A model generated the notes under the pieces. The model was not told where the DNA came from. It made no database searches and worked only from the letters and a program-made list of their open reading frames with translations. Positions 35,964 through 43,982 of a DNA stretch of 64,000 nt are shown here, piece by piece. The DNA is from Firmicutes bacterium CAG:194 (GTDB lineage Bacteria; Bacillota; Clostridia; Lachnospirales; Lachnospiraceae). The position numbers were made by a program, and so were the translations under genes. The stretch covers positions 5,882 to 69,881 of the forward strand of contig HF995252.1 in assembly GCA_000432915.1 (NCBI GenBank). Direction: 5' to 3'. Every line of letters begins with the position of its first letter. Within the stretch, counting starts at the first letter, position 1.

Positions 35964-35992
35964 TATAGTTGTTGCAAAGCATATTTTCTTTT
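35948..35992 (+). terminator. Terminator of the small peptide/RNA unit
   Basis: 13-bp perfect stem TGCTTTGCAACAA with TTGTTGCAAAGCA, loop TGATATAG, then TATTTTCTTTT. Confidence 0.9.
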
Positions 35993-36162
35993 ATCAAGTC
36001 TATTGAGCAGAAAAGAACAGTTATACTGCTCTATGTCTTAAGCATATCTTATTTCAGGAAATTCATGCTTTATTTCACAAATTTATAAAGCAGGGGTTTC
36101 GAGAGGATATGTATATGTACGTATGATTGGCTCCTGCAGCAAACGAAGGAGGATCATAACAG

Positions 36163-36972
36163 ATGACAGAGAAAAGAAAATTTTACGGAATGCGGAATGA
36201 CTATATGTTTCACGCAGTTCTGCAAAAGAACGAAGAGGTGTTAAGAAATCTTTTAGCAACACTTTTGGAGATGGACGAAGCGGATATCGTAAGCTGTCAT
36301 ATCGAAAATCCAATCGAACTTGGCAAGGAGATTGAGGGAAAAGATTGTATTTTAGATGTAAAAATCAAGCTGAATGATGCAAGGATCATCAATATTGAAT
36401 TACAGGTGTATAAGCAGACATACTGGACAAATCGATCGCTGTTGTATTGGGCAAGAGCTTTTGATATTTTGAAGAGTGGACAAGATTATAGTATGCTGCT
36501 TCCTACATACCATATTGGAATCTTGGATTTCACATTATTTGAGAATCACCCTAAGTTTATGGCGAAGTACCAGATATTGGATGTGGAAGATGGATTTTTA
36601 TATTCCGACAAACTGTGTATAAAAATACTTGATTTGACACAGCTAGAGAAGGCAAAAAGTCAATCTGAAACTGATAAAAAACTTCAGAAGTGGGCAAGTA
36701 TATTTAAGGCAGAGACTCTGGAAGAACTGGAGCAGTTAGCAAGTGGAGAGGAGGTATTTGAGAACATGGTAGTAACTATGAAGAAACTAAGTGAAGATGA
36801 AAAAATTCGGATGCAGTGTGAAGCAAGAGAAGATTATGAAAGATGCCTGCTCTCAGAATATAGTGCCGGAAAACGTGAGGGAACAGAAACAACGCAGAAA
36901 AAACTGCTTCATAATCTGATGGAATCTCAAAAAATTACTGAGGATGAAGCCCGTAAGATGTTGGGAATTTGA
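36163..36972 (+). CDS. Rpn-family recombination-promoting nuclease / PD-(D/E)XK transposase-like
   Basis: 269 residues. N-terminal MRNDYMFHAVLQKNEEVLRNLLATLL (about 10-35) and the nuclease core GKDCILDVKIKLNDARIINIELQV, with the PD-(D/E)XK Asp and the ExQ pair (about 58-86), are characteristic. The C-terminus carries the variable helical tail SAGKREGTETTQKKLLHNLMESQKI common in this family. Such proteins nick DNA and raise recombination, and they spread widely in gut Clostridia. RBS GAAGGAGG. It marks the left edge of the AT-rich accessory region. The 140 bp before it hold only a small GAGCAG/CTGCTC hairpin. Confidence 0.85.
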   Translation: MTEKRKFYGMRNDYMFHAVLQKNEEVLRNLLATLLEMDEADIVSCHIENPIELGKEIEGKDCILDVKIKLNDARIINIELQVYKQTYWTNRSLLYWARAFDILKSGQDYSMLLPTYHIGILDFTLFENHPKFMAKYQILDVEDGFLYSDKLCIKILDLTQLEKAKSQSETDKKLQKWASIFKAETLEELEQLASGEEVFENMVVTMKKLSEDEKIRMQCEAREDYERCLLSEYSAGKREGTETTQKKLLHNLMESQKITEDEARKMLGI

Positions 36973-37021
36973 TCTTGATAAAGAGGGAATATGAGGGGAA
37001 AAGAAAATATCAATAAAAAAG

Positions 37022-37078
37022 GCAGCAATAGCAGAGAAGAGACGATTTGAGGTGTGTTTGTGTTATTGCTGCTGTTTT
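37022..37078 (+). terminator. Possible terminator after the Rpn gene
   Basis: GCAGCAATA pairs with TATTGCTGC across a large 33-nt loop, followed by TGTTTTTG. The large loop makes it weak. Confidence 0.4.
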
Positions 37079-37079
37079 T

Positions 37080-37454
37080 GTATAAGGAAATAGATAGGAG
37101 CGATTATTTGGAATGAAGATATATGTTGAAAAAGTATTAGATGAAGTTGTGTATTTTTCTACTGATTATGGAAAAGCAAAGGGAATATGAAAGGGTAATA
37201 ATAGACCGTTTAATAAGGTATGAGAGGTTAGCAGCCATAGTGAAGAAAGGGACACAGATTCGCCTTCAAAAAAAGGATGACGTTTTATTTCGTGTACCTT
37301 TCTGACTGGAAAACGAAGTGCATTGAGCCAGAAATGACACAGTTTTCGCCCATTATTATGAGTTTGACATTGTTTGTAACTTAATTAACCACTGCACAGA
37401 TGGCGAAAATAAAGGCTTATTTGTGCAAAATATATAAGAAAGTATAGAGAAAAT
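37080..37454. other. Gene-poor stretch with a short remnant ORF
   Basis: No complete gene. An ORF at 37114-37191 (MKIYVEKVLDEVVYFSTDYG, then a stop a few codons on) looks like a fragment. The remainder has frequent stops in all frames and resembles decayed coding DNA. Confidence 0.5.
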
Positions 37455-37916
37455 ATGAAAGGTTGTATCATAAAAAATGATGAGATTTCTATAAAAGATA
37501 TTTGCAATATTATTGGAGATGTGGATAACTATAATTGGCTTATTACAAATATTGAATGTTATCCAAATGATGAAGAGATAGTAAAGATTTTGGATAATGA
37601 ATACTGTTGGATTGAAGGAAGAGGCTTGTTAGATTTACTGGCTAAAGAGGAGTTCCAATGGATATGGGGCGTATTTTCTGCTTTTTCTAAAGAAATAAGA
37701 CTTGAAGAAGTATTAAAATATGACTATCCGTATGCTGATGGATATAAAGGATTTTGGGAAAATCCAATAGCATTGCAACATCCATTAGCAGTTTCAGAAA
37801 TTGTGATTTGGGATGGTTTATTAATATTAGTAATATCTCAAAAGAGTGAAGTTGTTAATGCTCTTATCGAAAACAATACATTTGCACAGGATTTAGAAAA
37901 ATATAATATGGAATAG
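37455..37916 (+). CDS. DUF2691-like small protein
   Basis: 153 residues, acidic, cytosolic. The opening MKGCIIKNDEISIKDICNII, then DVDNYNWLITNIECY and EEFQWIWGVFSAF, follow the pattern I associate with DUF2691 of Bacilli and Clostridia. It lies directly before an orphan toxin module and could be an immunity partner, but that is inference from position. AT-rich codons set it apart from the flanking core genes. The RBS is weak (AGAGAAAAT). Confidence 0.5.
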   Translation: MKGCIIKNDEISIKDICNIIGDVDNYNWLITNIECYPNDEEIVKILDNEYCWIEGRGLLDLLAKEEFQWIWGVFSAFSKEIRLEEVLKYDYPYADGYKGFWENPIALQHPLAVSEIVIWDGLLILVISQKSEVVNALIENNTFAQDLEKYNME

Positions 37917-37963
37917 TTTTAATTATGGTTATACTTTCAGATAGCTAATAACACCTACAATCC

Positions 37964-38251
37964 ATGGGAGAAGATGGAAGAAAAGTTCCAATACAAACAT
38001 TGCAAGATGCAATTAGGTATGGAGAAGTCATTCCAGCCCCAAGAGGTTCAAATGCAACGATGTATTATACTACTATATATAAAAACGGGAAAATGTATAA
38101 TTTAGAAGTGTTATATGATGAAATTTCTAATACAGTGTATCACTTTGAGTATGCAAGAAAGGCAATGAGAAATTGCCAGCAATACCCAAGTAAAGAAGAA
38201 GGAGTGATGAAGAAGCATAACAGAAAAAGAGCAGTTATATTACCTGATTAA
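37964..38251 (+). CDS. Orphan C-terminal toxin module of a polymorphic toxin (fragment)
   Basis: 95 residues. The core GEVIPAPRGSNATMYYTTIY, NGKMYNLEVLYDE and NTVYHFEYARKAM reads as a compact beta-rich toxin tip of the kind found at the C-terminus of contact-dependent or LXG/RHS toxins. Stops lie in frame just upstream, so the delivery part is gone. The start codon is only the first ATG of the surviving segment and has no RBS. It overlaps the next open frame, a likely immunity gene, which supports the toxin reading. The exact toxin family is not assigned. Confidence 0.5.
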   Translation: MGEDGRKVPIQTLQDAIRYGEVIPAPRGSNATMYYTTIYKNGKMYNLEVLYDEISNTVYHFEYARKAMRNCQQYPSKEEGVMKKHNRKRAVILPD

Positions 38252-38489
38252 TGGAGTTTTAGATGGCTCATATCAGGTTAAGACATTTTGTTCAGAATTT
38301 ACGAGAGTATATGATTTAGAGGTTGATTATGGGCCGTTGTCTGAACTGGAAAATAAAGAGTTTGGAGATTTGTGTGAAATGGCAGGTAGATTTTCTGATG
38401 ATGAAGAAGAGTTAAAAATTCCAAATATGTTTTTCTCTGAGGAAAGTATTTTGAATAAAGCAGAATATGTAAAACAACTATTAGTGTGA
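38211..38489 (+). CDS. Colicin-immunity-like ORF without a normal start
   Basis: An open frame of 92 codons reads TEKEQLYYLINGVLDGSY, then FCSEFTRVYDLEVDYGPLSE, LCEMAGRFSDDEEELKIPN and FFSEESILNKAEYVKQLLV. The pattern resembles the small acidic colicin-type immunity family (PF09204-like). It has no ATG: candidates are ATA at 38217, 12 nt after AAGGAG, or the ATG at 38207 in another frame, reachable by a single-base deletion (it would then read MKSITEKEQ). It follows the toxin module, as immunity genes do. It may be inactivated by a frameshift. Confidence 0.5.
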   Translation, partial: RSITEKEQLYYLINGVLDGSYQVKTFCSEFTRVYDLEVDYGPLSELENKEFGDLCEMAGRFSDDEEELKIPNMFFSEESILNKAEYVKQLLV

Positions 38490-38730
38490 TTTTATAGTTT
38501 TCTATATATGTGCTATATCAGTTCATATGTCGTTATGTTGCTTAGACTCATATATAGATTGCTTCTTACTTCTGATAGTACAGAAATGTATTATAAAAGC
38601 AGAATTATATAAAACCGTAACCCTAATCTACAAAAGGATTTATTGGTGATGACACATACAAAGAAATAATCGCTAGTTCGTAGTGTCAAAGAAAATCTGT
38701 AAATAATTCATTGGGATTGGAGTGAAAAAT
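38490..38730. other. AT-rich stretch, no gene seen
   Basis: No ORF, tRNA or clear terminator. Likely decayed sequence between two immunity-like genes. Confidence 0.4.
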
Positions 38731-39060
38731 ATGGAAGTAACATATAAAAAACATATAAATGTAGATAAAGAAAATAGAACAGAGTTCTTGTTTGTTAATT
38801 GGGATTATGAGGATGGCAGTGACTATTTAGCAAAGATTTTCTGCAAGGAGTTTGGTATGTCAGCAGAAGAAAAGGTGGACTATATATATTTCAGTGTAAT
38901 AAAATTACATTTAGATAAGATTACCTATGAGTTACTGTGGCATGAGGATTTTGGAAACATGATATATTCTATAGAGCAAGAGGAACAGGTTGTAGATATG
39001 TTGGAACGAAGGGTGAAAGTTGTATTAAGTATTTTGAACGAAAAATTGAAAGCAAATTAA
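38731..39060 (+). CDS. Small immunity-like protein
   Basis: 109 residues from the ATG at 38731 (GGAG 8 nt upstream; a GTG at 38722 overlaps the RBS). Acidic and helical, starting MEVTYKKHINVDKENRTEF, with the central EEKVDYIYFSVIKLHLDKI. No motif of a named family is recognised. Its size and its setting among toxin/immunity remnants suggest an orphan immunity gene. Confidence 0.45.
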   Translation: MEVTYKKHINVDKENRTEFLFVNWDYEDGSDYLAKIFCKEFGMSAEEKVDYIYFSVIKLHLDKITYELLWHEDFGNMIYSIEQEEQVVDMLERRVKVVLSILNEKLKAN

Positions 39061-39091
39061 TTCAATTCTGGCTAGGATATTTAAAGATTGA

Positions 39092-39181
39092 CTAGATATA
39101 AGATGGTATCCTGAAGGATATATACCATGAGCAGGATCTGAGTTTATACCAGGAGAATCATTCCCAAAATAAGAGAGGCGA
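39092..39181 (+). pseudogene. Degenerate toxin-linker remnant
   Basis: In one frame the DNA reads WYPEGYIP, a stop, then AGSEFIPGESFPK, resembling the linker segment before C-terminal toxin modules. The internal stop and lack of a start mark it as a remnant. Confidence 0.3.
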
Positions 39182-39191
39182 CGAATAGTGG

Positions 39192-39668
39192 ATGAGTATT
39201 GAACATTTAGATATATATTCAGAACACTTTGATGATATCGTAGAGGATATTAAACAAAGAAATTTGTCAAGAAATAATATGCCCAAAATCATAGTAGGTA
39301 CAGGACTTTCATTGGTTTATGGTGTACCTGGAATGAAAGAATTGGCGGTGCATCTGTCAAAGAAGTTTGAGCAGTCTTCAAATGAATATTTGAAGCAATT
39401 ATGGGAAAAGTATAGTGAAAAAATAAAAGTAAATGGTTTAGAAGCTGGATTAGCCAATGTTACAGAAAATGAATTGGTAGAGGCAATAAAACCAATAACC
39501 GCCCAATTTATATTGGAAAACGAAGAAAAATTACACGAAACAATTTATAGAAACAATACAGGATTTTATAAACTATTACAGTATCTGAAGGGGACCGTTA
39601 GCGTCGACAAACGTATAATTGATATTATGACTCCAATCATATGGTTCTTCATAATGAAGCTACGATAA
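39192..39668 (+). pseudogene. Truncated SIR2-like protein
   Basis: 158 residues. KIIVGTGLSLVYGVPGMKELAVHL (about 32-55) is the NAD-binding start of SIR2-like proteins, a domain found in anti-phage NADase systems. The homology stops at RIIDIMTP, where the family continues with an Asn-Tyr-Asp motif; here the frame turns into IIWFFIMKLR and ends. The rest of the SIR2 domain and any C-terminal sensor are missing, so it should be inactive. Confidence 0.6.
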
Positions 39669-40042
39669 AATTTCACAGTCAAAAAATTAATGAAGATATT
39701 CCTGCATTACTTTATAATGCCAAAATAACAGCATATGATGAATATGATCAATTTGCTATTAACAATAATTTACTAGTCTATTATATTTTAAGTGATCGTA
39801 TATCAAATTTAGAATGTCAAAAAATTGCCTTGGAATTAGAAGTTATGATTGAGCACACAAACTTTAAAAGATTTATTGATAAAATATATTATAATTTATA
39901 TCATTATTATCTGAGAATGTTTAATTTTAAAAAAAGAGATTTTTATAAAAAGAAATTAATACTAGCCAATATAGCATTCGATGATAATTATAATTATAAA
40001 CTAATGTATGAAACTTCTTGGAAACTACCTATCGATATTTAG
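39641..40042 (+). CDS. Uncharacterised 3' gene fragment
   Basis: 133 residues, helical and rich in Tyr, Asn and Lys (KFIDKIYYNLYHYYLRMF-like), resembling the C-terminal part of a TPR-type protein or regulator. The frame is open a few codons upstream of the ATG (YYDSNH) and overlaps the end of the SIR2 remnant in another frame, so a deletion or frameshift probably joined two genes near 39620-39640. No RBS. Family not recognised. Confidence 0.35.
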   Translation: MVLHNEATIKFHSQKINEDIPALLYNAKITAYDEYDQFAINNNLLVYYILSDRISNLECQKIALELEVMIEHTNFKRFIDKIYYNLYHYYLRMFNFKKRDFYKKKLILANIAFDDNYNYKLMYETSWKLPIDI

Positions 40043-40134
40043 ATACCCAAGACAAATATTGTACATTTTAAATTATCGAATTTATAATGATTTGCAAAAA
40101 AAATGTAGATAATCTGCCCCTCTTGTGTAAAAAT

Positions 40135-40178
40135 GCAATGGTTGTATTATTCTTTTCTAGAATGAATACAGCCATTGC
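40135..40178. terminator. Hairpin between the SIR2 remnant region and the ATP-grasp gene
   Basis: 14-bp stem with one G-U pair (GCAATGGTTGTATT with AATACAGCCATTGC) and a 16-nt loop. No strong T-run on either side. It lies between convergent genes. Confidence 0.5.
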
Positions 40179-40260
40179 TATAAATAACATACAAAACGTA
40201 AGATATTTATAATGATGATATTATCTAAAGGATTTGTAGAATTAACAAAAGAATATTAAC

Positions 40261-41217
40261 CTATATATTATCTTTTATCTGTATAAACAATTTATGTAAC
40301 ATTTCCTTATAACTATATCCATTGATTTGAAAAGTCATGGGAACAACTGATTTTGGATATAACCCTGGATTAGCATTAATTTCAATCAAATAGAATTCAG
40401 AATTTTTTATTCTTCCATCTATTCTAATTAGCTTATTGGGGCATAAATTATCATAAAGTTGTTTTATACGCTTAACATCTTGGAAGGTCAAATAATTGCT
40501 TTTTTCTACCTTGATTCCAATATGTTGTTTTATCTCTGCAGTATAAGCTTTATATGCATAATTGCCTCCTTCTGGAAATAAGAGTTCTACTTCTTCCAAA
40601 AATAAATCATTGTTATTCTCAAAAACTGTAATGGCAATTTCTTTACCATAGATATATTCTTCAATAAGAACACCATCAAAATCTTTTAACATTTTCCTGA
40701 CAATGAGATCTGCCTGTTCTATATCAGAAACTATAGAATTTTGCGTAATACCAATAGATTCAGATTCATAATTGGGTTTAATTATTATCGGATAATTAAA
40801 AGAGTATAAAAGTTCTTTTTGATACGAGTGTAAAAAAACAAGCAAACTTTTGGGCGCTTTTATTCCAAAATTCTCTGCAAATTTTTCAGTCATATATTTA
40901 TCTTGACATAAAACTTGGACATAAGGGTCAGGATTAAAATATTTAATATTATAGTTTTCGCAAAATGCAGGTACTTTCATATTCCTAGTTCTGCTTTGAT
41001 AGCCAAAATCAAAATTTAGTACATAGTCATTTAAATGTTTAAAGGATTCATTCATAAATAGCATAAAATTATCATAAAAAACAATATCCTCTATAAACCC
41101 CGAGAAACCGTCAATTAAAATACTTTTTAATTCATGACGAGTATATTCTCTATTATTACATATTTTTGCATTAGATTTTATATCTGGGTTTACATTTAAT
41201 ATTACTACAAGTTTCAT
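40261..41217 (-). CDS. ATP-grasp ligase, D-Ala-D-Ala-ligase-like (orphan)
   Basis: 318 residues. The ATP-grasp core is recognisable: YPIIIKPNYESESIGI (nucleotide-binding lysine and loop, about 143-158), GVLIEEYIYGKEIAITVF (about 184-201) and the metal-binding end LIRIDGR ... FYLIEINANPGLYPKS (about 274-300). It is shorter than Ddl (~350) and the N-terminal region is divergent, so it probably joins another amino acid or peptide. No partner biosynthetic gene is adjacent. AT-rich, single gene, RBS GGAGATAAA. Confidence 0.75.
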   Translation of the reverse strand: MKLVVILNVNPDIKSNAKICNNREYTRHELKSILIDGFSGFIEDIVFYDNFMLFMNESFKHLNDYVLNFDFGYQSRTRNMKVPAFCENYNIKYFNPDPYVQVLCQDKYMTEKFAENFGIKAPKSLLVFLHSYQKELLYSFNYPIIIKPNYESESIGITQNSIVSDIEQADLIVRKMLKDFDGVLIEEYIYGKEIAITVFENNNDLFLEEVELLFPEGGNYAYKAYTAEIKQHIGIKVEKSNYLTFQDVKRIKQLYDNLCPNKLIRIDGRIKNSEFYLIEINANPGLYPKSVVPMTFQINGYSYKEMLHKLFIQIKDNI

Positions 41218-41309
41218 TTTTATCTCCTCTCGATTGCTATCTGCTATATTTCCGATTTAGCGGATCATCTTACATCTAAATTTGACAGATAATACCAGAT
41301 TATCCATAC

Positions 41310-41341
41310 AAAAAAGACAACCCCGCAGGGCTGTCTTTTTT
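41310..41341. terminator. Bidirectional terminator between the integrase and ATP-grasp genes
   Basis: AAAAAAGACAACCC, loop CGCA, GGGCTGTCTTTTTT: a 14-bp stem with one G-U pair, with T-runs in both orientations. Confidence 0.85.
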
Positions 41342-41342
41342 G

Positions 41343-42263
41343 TCATATATGAAAATCCTTCCTCGGATGTTTGGTTGCCAGAATGTTTCGCTGTTTCGCG
41401 ACAGCAACGTGCGTGTAGATCTGGGTGACGTTGATGGAACTGTGTCCCAGCATTTCCTGAATGTATCGAATGTCAACGTCGGCCTCTAATAAGCTGGTGG
41501 CAAAGGTATGGCGAAACATATGCGGTGTGATATGCAGGTCGATAGCGGCAAGAGAGGAGTATTTGGTGATCATTCTGCGGACGGACTGATCGGACAAAGC
41601 TCTTCCCGCCTGGTTGGCAAAAAAATGACAACAGCCTTCGATTTCTGTATGAAAGTCATGTCTGTATTCTGATAAAATATGGATGACTTCATCGCTTCCA
41701 ATCTGAATGCGCCTTTCTTTGTCGCCTTTTCCGTATATCAGAATGGTTCCGTCGTATAAGTTAACATCATGACTCTTTAGGGTGCATAATTCGGAAATCC
41801 GCATGCCCGTTGCAAATAAAAGCTCTGCAACAGCAGCATCTCTCAAGGCATTTCTTTTCTGGTAGAGTGTTGTTGCAGTCCTACGCTGCCTGTAAATAGT
41901 GGTTAAGAATGTTTCAACGACCGGCAAAGGAATTGTTTTGGGTAAAATGGCCGGTTCACGGAAGCGGATCTGTAGCTTGTTAAAAGGGTTACGGATGAGA
42001 ATGTCTTTGTATTCAAGATAATGAAAAAAGGCTTTTACAGAGGCTATTTTCCGCTTGACGGTTTTAGGCTTGTATTGCCTATGCAGGGCTGCAATATAGG
42101 CTTCAAGAGCCGCGGAACTGAGCGCGGGGAACTCCACGGGAGGAGTCTGTTCTGAAAACTGCCGCAGGTCGATCCTGTATGCTTTCAGGGTCTTTTCATC
42201 CAGACGCTTCTGCGAGCTGCAATATGCCAGATAGTTTTCGATAAGTGTTTGTGTCGTATCCAT
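41343..42263 (-). CDS. Tyrosine recombinase (XerC/D-type integrase)
   Basis: 306 residues, complete. N-terminal SAM-like core-binding domain (1-100), then the catalytic domain with Arg in GMRISELCTL, Lys in the beta-hairpin (KGDKERRI), HMFRHTFAT (His-x-x-Arg), LGHSSINVTQIYTHV with the second His and the nucleophile Tyr. Start RBS AAAGGAG. It ends 2 bp from a terminator and begins ~200 bp left of tRNA-Leu(AAG). Either a host Xer-like protein or the integrase of a lost island. Confidence 0.9.
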   Translation of the reverse strand: MDTTQTLIENYLAYCSSQKRLDEKTLKAYRIDLRQFSEQTPPVEFPALSSAALEAYIAALHRQYKPKTVKRKIASVKAFFHYLEYKDILIRNPFNKLQIRFREPAILPKTIPLPVVETFLTTIYRQRRTATTLYQKRNALRDAAVAELLFATGMRISELCTLKSHDVNLYDGTILIYGKGDKERRIQIGSDEVIHILSEYRHDFHTEIEGCCHFFANQAGRALSDQSVRRMITKYSSLAAIDLHITPHMFRHTFATSLLEADVDIRYIQEMLGHSSINVTQIYTHVAVAKQRNILATKHPRKDFHI

Positions 42264-42407
42264 AATGTTCTCCTTTGGTATAAATTTAGATATCGAAGAT
42301 TATAGCGTACATGGATTTATAACACAGAAGTCTCAGATGAAAAAATACTGTCCAAAGTGACAAAATAACTTAAAAAATACGAAGTTCAAAAAAATTATAT
42401 TTTGCTG

Positions 42408-42436
42408 TTGACACAGACGCTTGAAAATGATATTAT
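42408..42436 (+). promoter_or_regulatory. Sigma-A promoter of tRNA-Leu(AAG)
   Basis: Perfect TTGACA, 17 bp, then TATTAT, 25 bp before the tRNA. Confidence 0.8.
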
Positions 42437-42461
42437 ACTAATCGCGGCAAACAAAACGCAT

Positions 42462-42546
42462 GCGGAAGTGTCGGAACTGGCAGACGAGCAAGACTAAGGA
42501 TCTTGTGATCATTGCGATCGTGTGGGTTCAAGTCCCATCTTCCGCA
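42462..42546 (+). tRNA. tRNA-Leu (anticodon AAG)
   Basis: 85 nt, class II. Acceptor GCGGAAG pairs with CTTCCGC, with A73 as discriminator. The anticodon stem CAAGA/TCTTG encloses loop CTAAGGA, giving anticodon AAG. A long variable arm (TGATCATTGCGATCG) and a T-arm GTGGGTTCAAGTCCCAT follow, with no encoded CCA. Its 3' end is the attachment site of the element to its right. Confidence 0.93.
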
Positions 42547-42549
42547 TTA
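42527..42549 (+). repeat. Left attachment repeat (att) at the tRNA-Leu 3' end
   Basis: The 23 bp from TTCAAGTCCCATCTTCC through GCATTA are identical to 44657-44679. They cover the T-loop and acceptor 3' strand of the tRNA. Confidence 0.88.
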
Positions 42550-42561
42550 ACCTTTAAGAAA

Positions 42562-42587
42562 AAGCCTTGAATTTTCAAGGCTTTTTT
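42562..42587 (+). terminator. Terminator after tRNA-Leu(AAG)
   Basis: 9-bp stem AAGCCTTGA with TCAAGGCTT, then TTTT. It probably belongs to the inserted element or to the duplicated tRNA context. Confidence 0.85.
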
Positions 42588-42622
42588 CTTTTGTCCTTAT
42601 GAAATTTTTTTGTTACACTTTG

Positions 42623-43437
42623 TTACATTGCTTTTGAACCGAAAACCATGGCGAATACATCCGCTTTTTCTGTAAGTGGAGTAACAGAGTGAATATAATA
42701 TTTCTGCGTTGTAGAAATATCTTTGTGACCTGCAAAGTCAGAAATCATTCTGTCTGGTAATAATTGACTGTCATGCAGTTCAGAGATAAAGGTTTTTCTG
42801 ATTGCGTGATTTCCGCTAGGCTTACCAGAGATAATAAAGCGGTCTTTTTCATTTCTTGCGCCATTACATCTACGAAGTACATTATTCACAGCATATTCAT
42901 GCATTCTTTCACCAGACTTACTAACAAAGATATAATCCTCATCGTTTCGTCTGTTAGCTTTGTTTTCATCAAGTGCCATTTTAATATACTTTTTGGCGTC
43001 TGGTGTTAAGACCAAGGTTCTAATTCCTGCGTCGGTTTTTGGGTGTTGTGCAACTTTGTAGCCATTGCGGACAATTTTACCATTTTCATCTTTGGTGTAG
43101 TTTTTGACTTCACCTCTGCTAATGTGAATAGTATCTCCGTCAATATCACTTTCACGAAGTGCCACAAGTTCGCCAATACGCAGACCAAGATTGAAATTTA
43201 AGCAGATTGCTAAATAAGCGGTGTTTTTCGTTTTTTCAAATTGTGCAAGTGCTTTTTTGATAACTTCACTTTTGGTGGCGCTGGAATAAATAATTTCTTC
43301 TTCTGGCTTTGCTTTTGCTTCAAAGAAAACATTTTTTGAAGGCATAGCAATTTGGCGTGGTAGATTTATCTGCACCATATTGTGACTAATGCAATAATCA
43401 TAGAGTTGGTTCATTAAACCTTTGACTTCTACATATG
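42623..43437 (-). pseudogene. Tyrosine integrase, N-terminus deleted
   Basis: The C-terminal ~270 residues of a phage/ICE integrase: Arg in LGLRIGELVALRES, the beta-hairpin with KTDAGIRTLVLT, GNHAIRKTFISEL (a His box variant) and FAGHKDISTTQKYYIHS with the nucleophile Tyr. The open frame extends slightly upstream of the first ATG (AYVEVKGL) and stops at a junction near 43440. The usual ~120-residue arm-binding and core-binding region is missing. Orientation towards the tRNA att site is as expected for the element's own integrase. Confidence 0.85.
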
Positions 43438-43963
43438 CTATAAACGATTACACCAATTTCTCAAAAATATTAAAGACCAGAACCCAGATTTTAAATATAT
43501 CTTTGTTCCAGAATTCCATAAATCTGGGAGAATTCATTTTCATGGTATCGGTACAAATTGCGATAGGTTAAAACTTGAAGATAGTGGAATAAAAAAGAAC
43601 GGGAAGAAGATTTATAATGTCAATTCCAAAACTTTCAGATATGGATTTACTACGGTTTCAAAAATTGAAAACACCCAGAAAGTGAGCAGTTATATAACCA
43701 AGTACATCACAAAAGAAATGATTATCGCCACCAAAGGAAAGCACCGCTATTTATGTAGCAGAAATCTTGAAACCGCAGAAGTGGAGAACATCATGCTTGA
43801 TGATGTTGAGAACTTCATGAAGTCGGTTGAGCTAAATCCCAAAGTATGCAACCAAAAGAAATACACCAACGAGGAAACAGGGCAAGAAATTACATATATC
43901 AAAGTTCATAGAATTTTCTATATTTTCATAGCTTGGCGTGATATACTTAATTTTACAAATTAA
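43418..43963 (+). pseudogene. HUH-type rolling-circle Rep protein, N-terminus deleted
   Basis: The open frame starts at the deletion junction. It contains FVPEFHKSGRIHFHGIG with the HUH metal motif (IHFHG) and SSYITKYITKE, with the catalytic-tyrosine layout YxxKY. This is the replication initiator class of filamentous phages and small plasmids. Motif I and upstream sequence are missing and the C-terminus drifts (FYIFIAWRDIL), so the protein is dead. It implies that the inserted element once replicated by rolling circle. Confidence 0.75.
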
Positions 43964-43982
43964 GAAGTTGTGGAGGAGTGCA

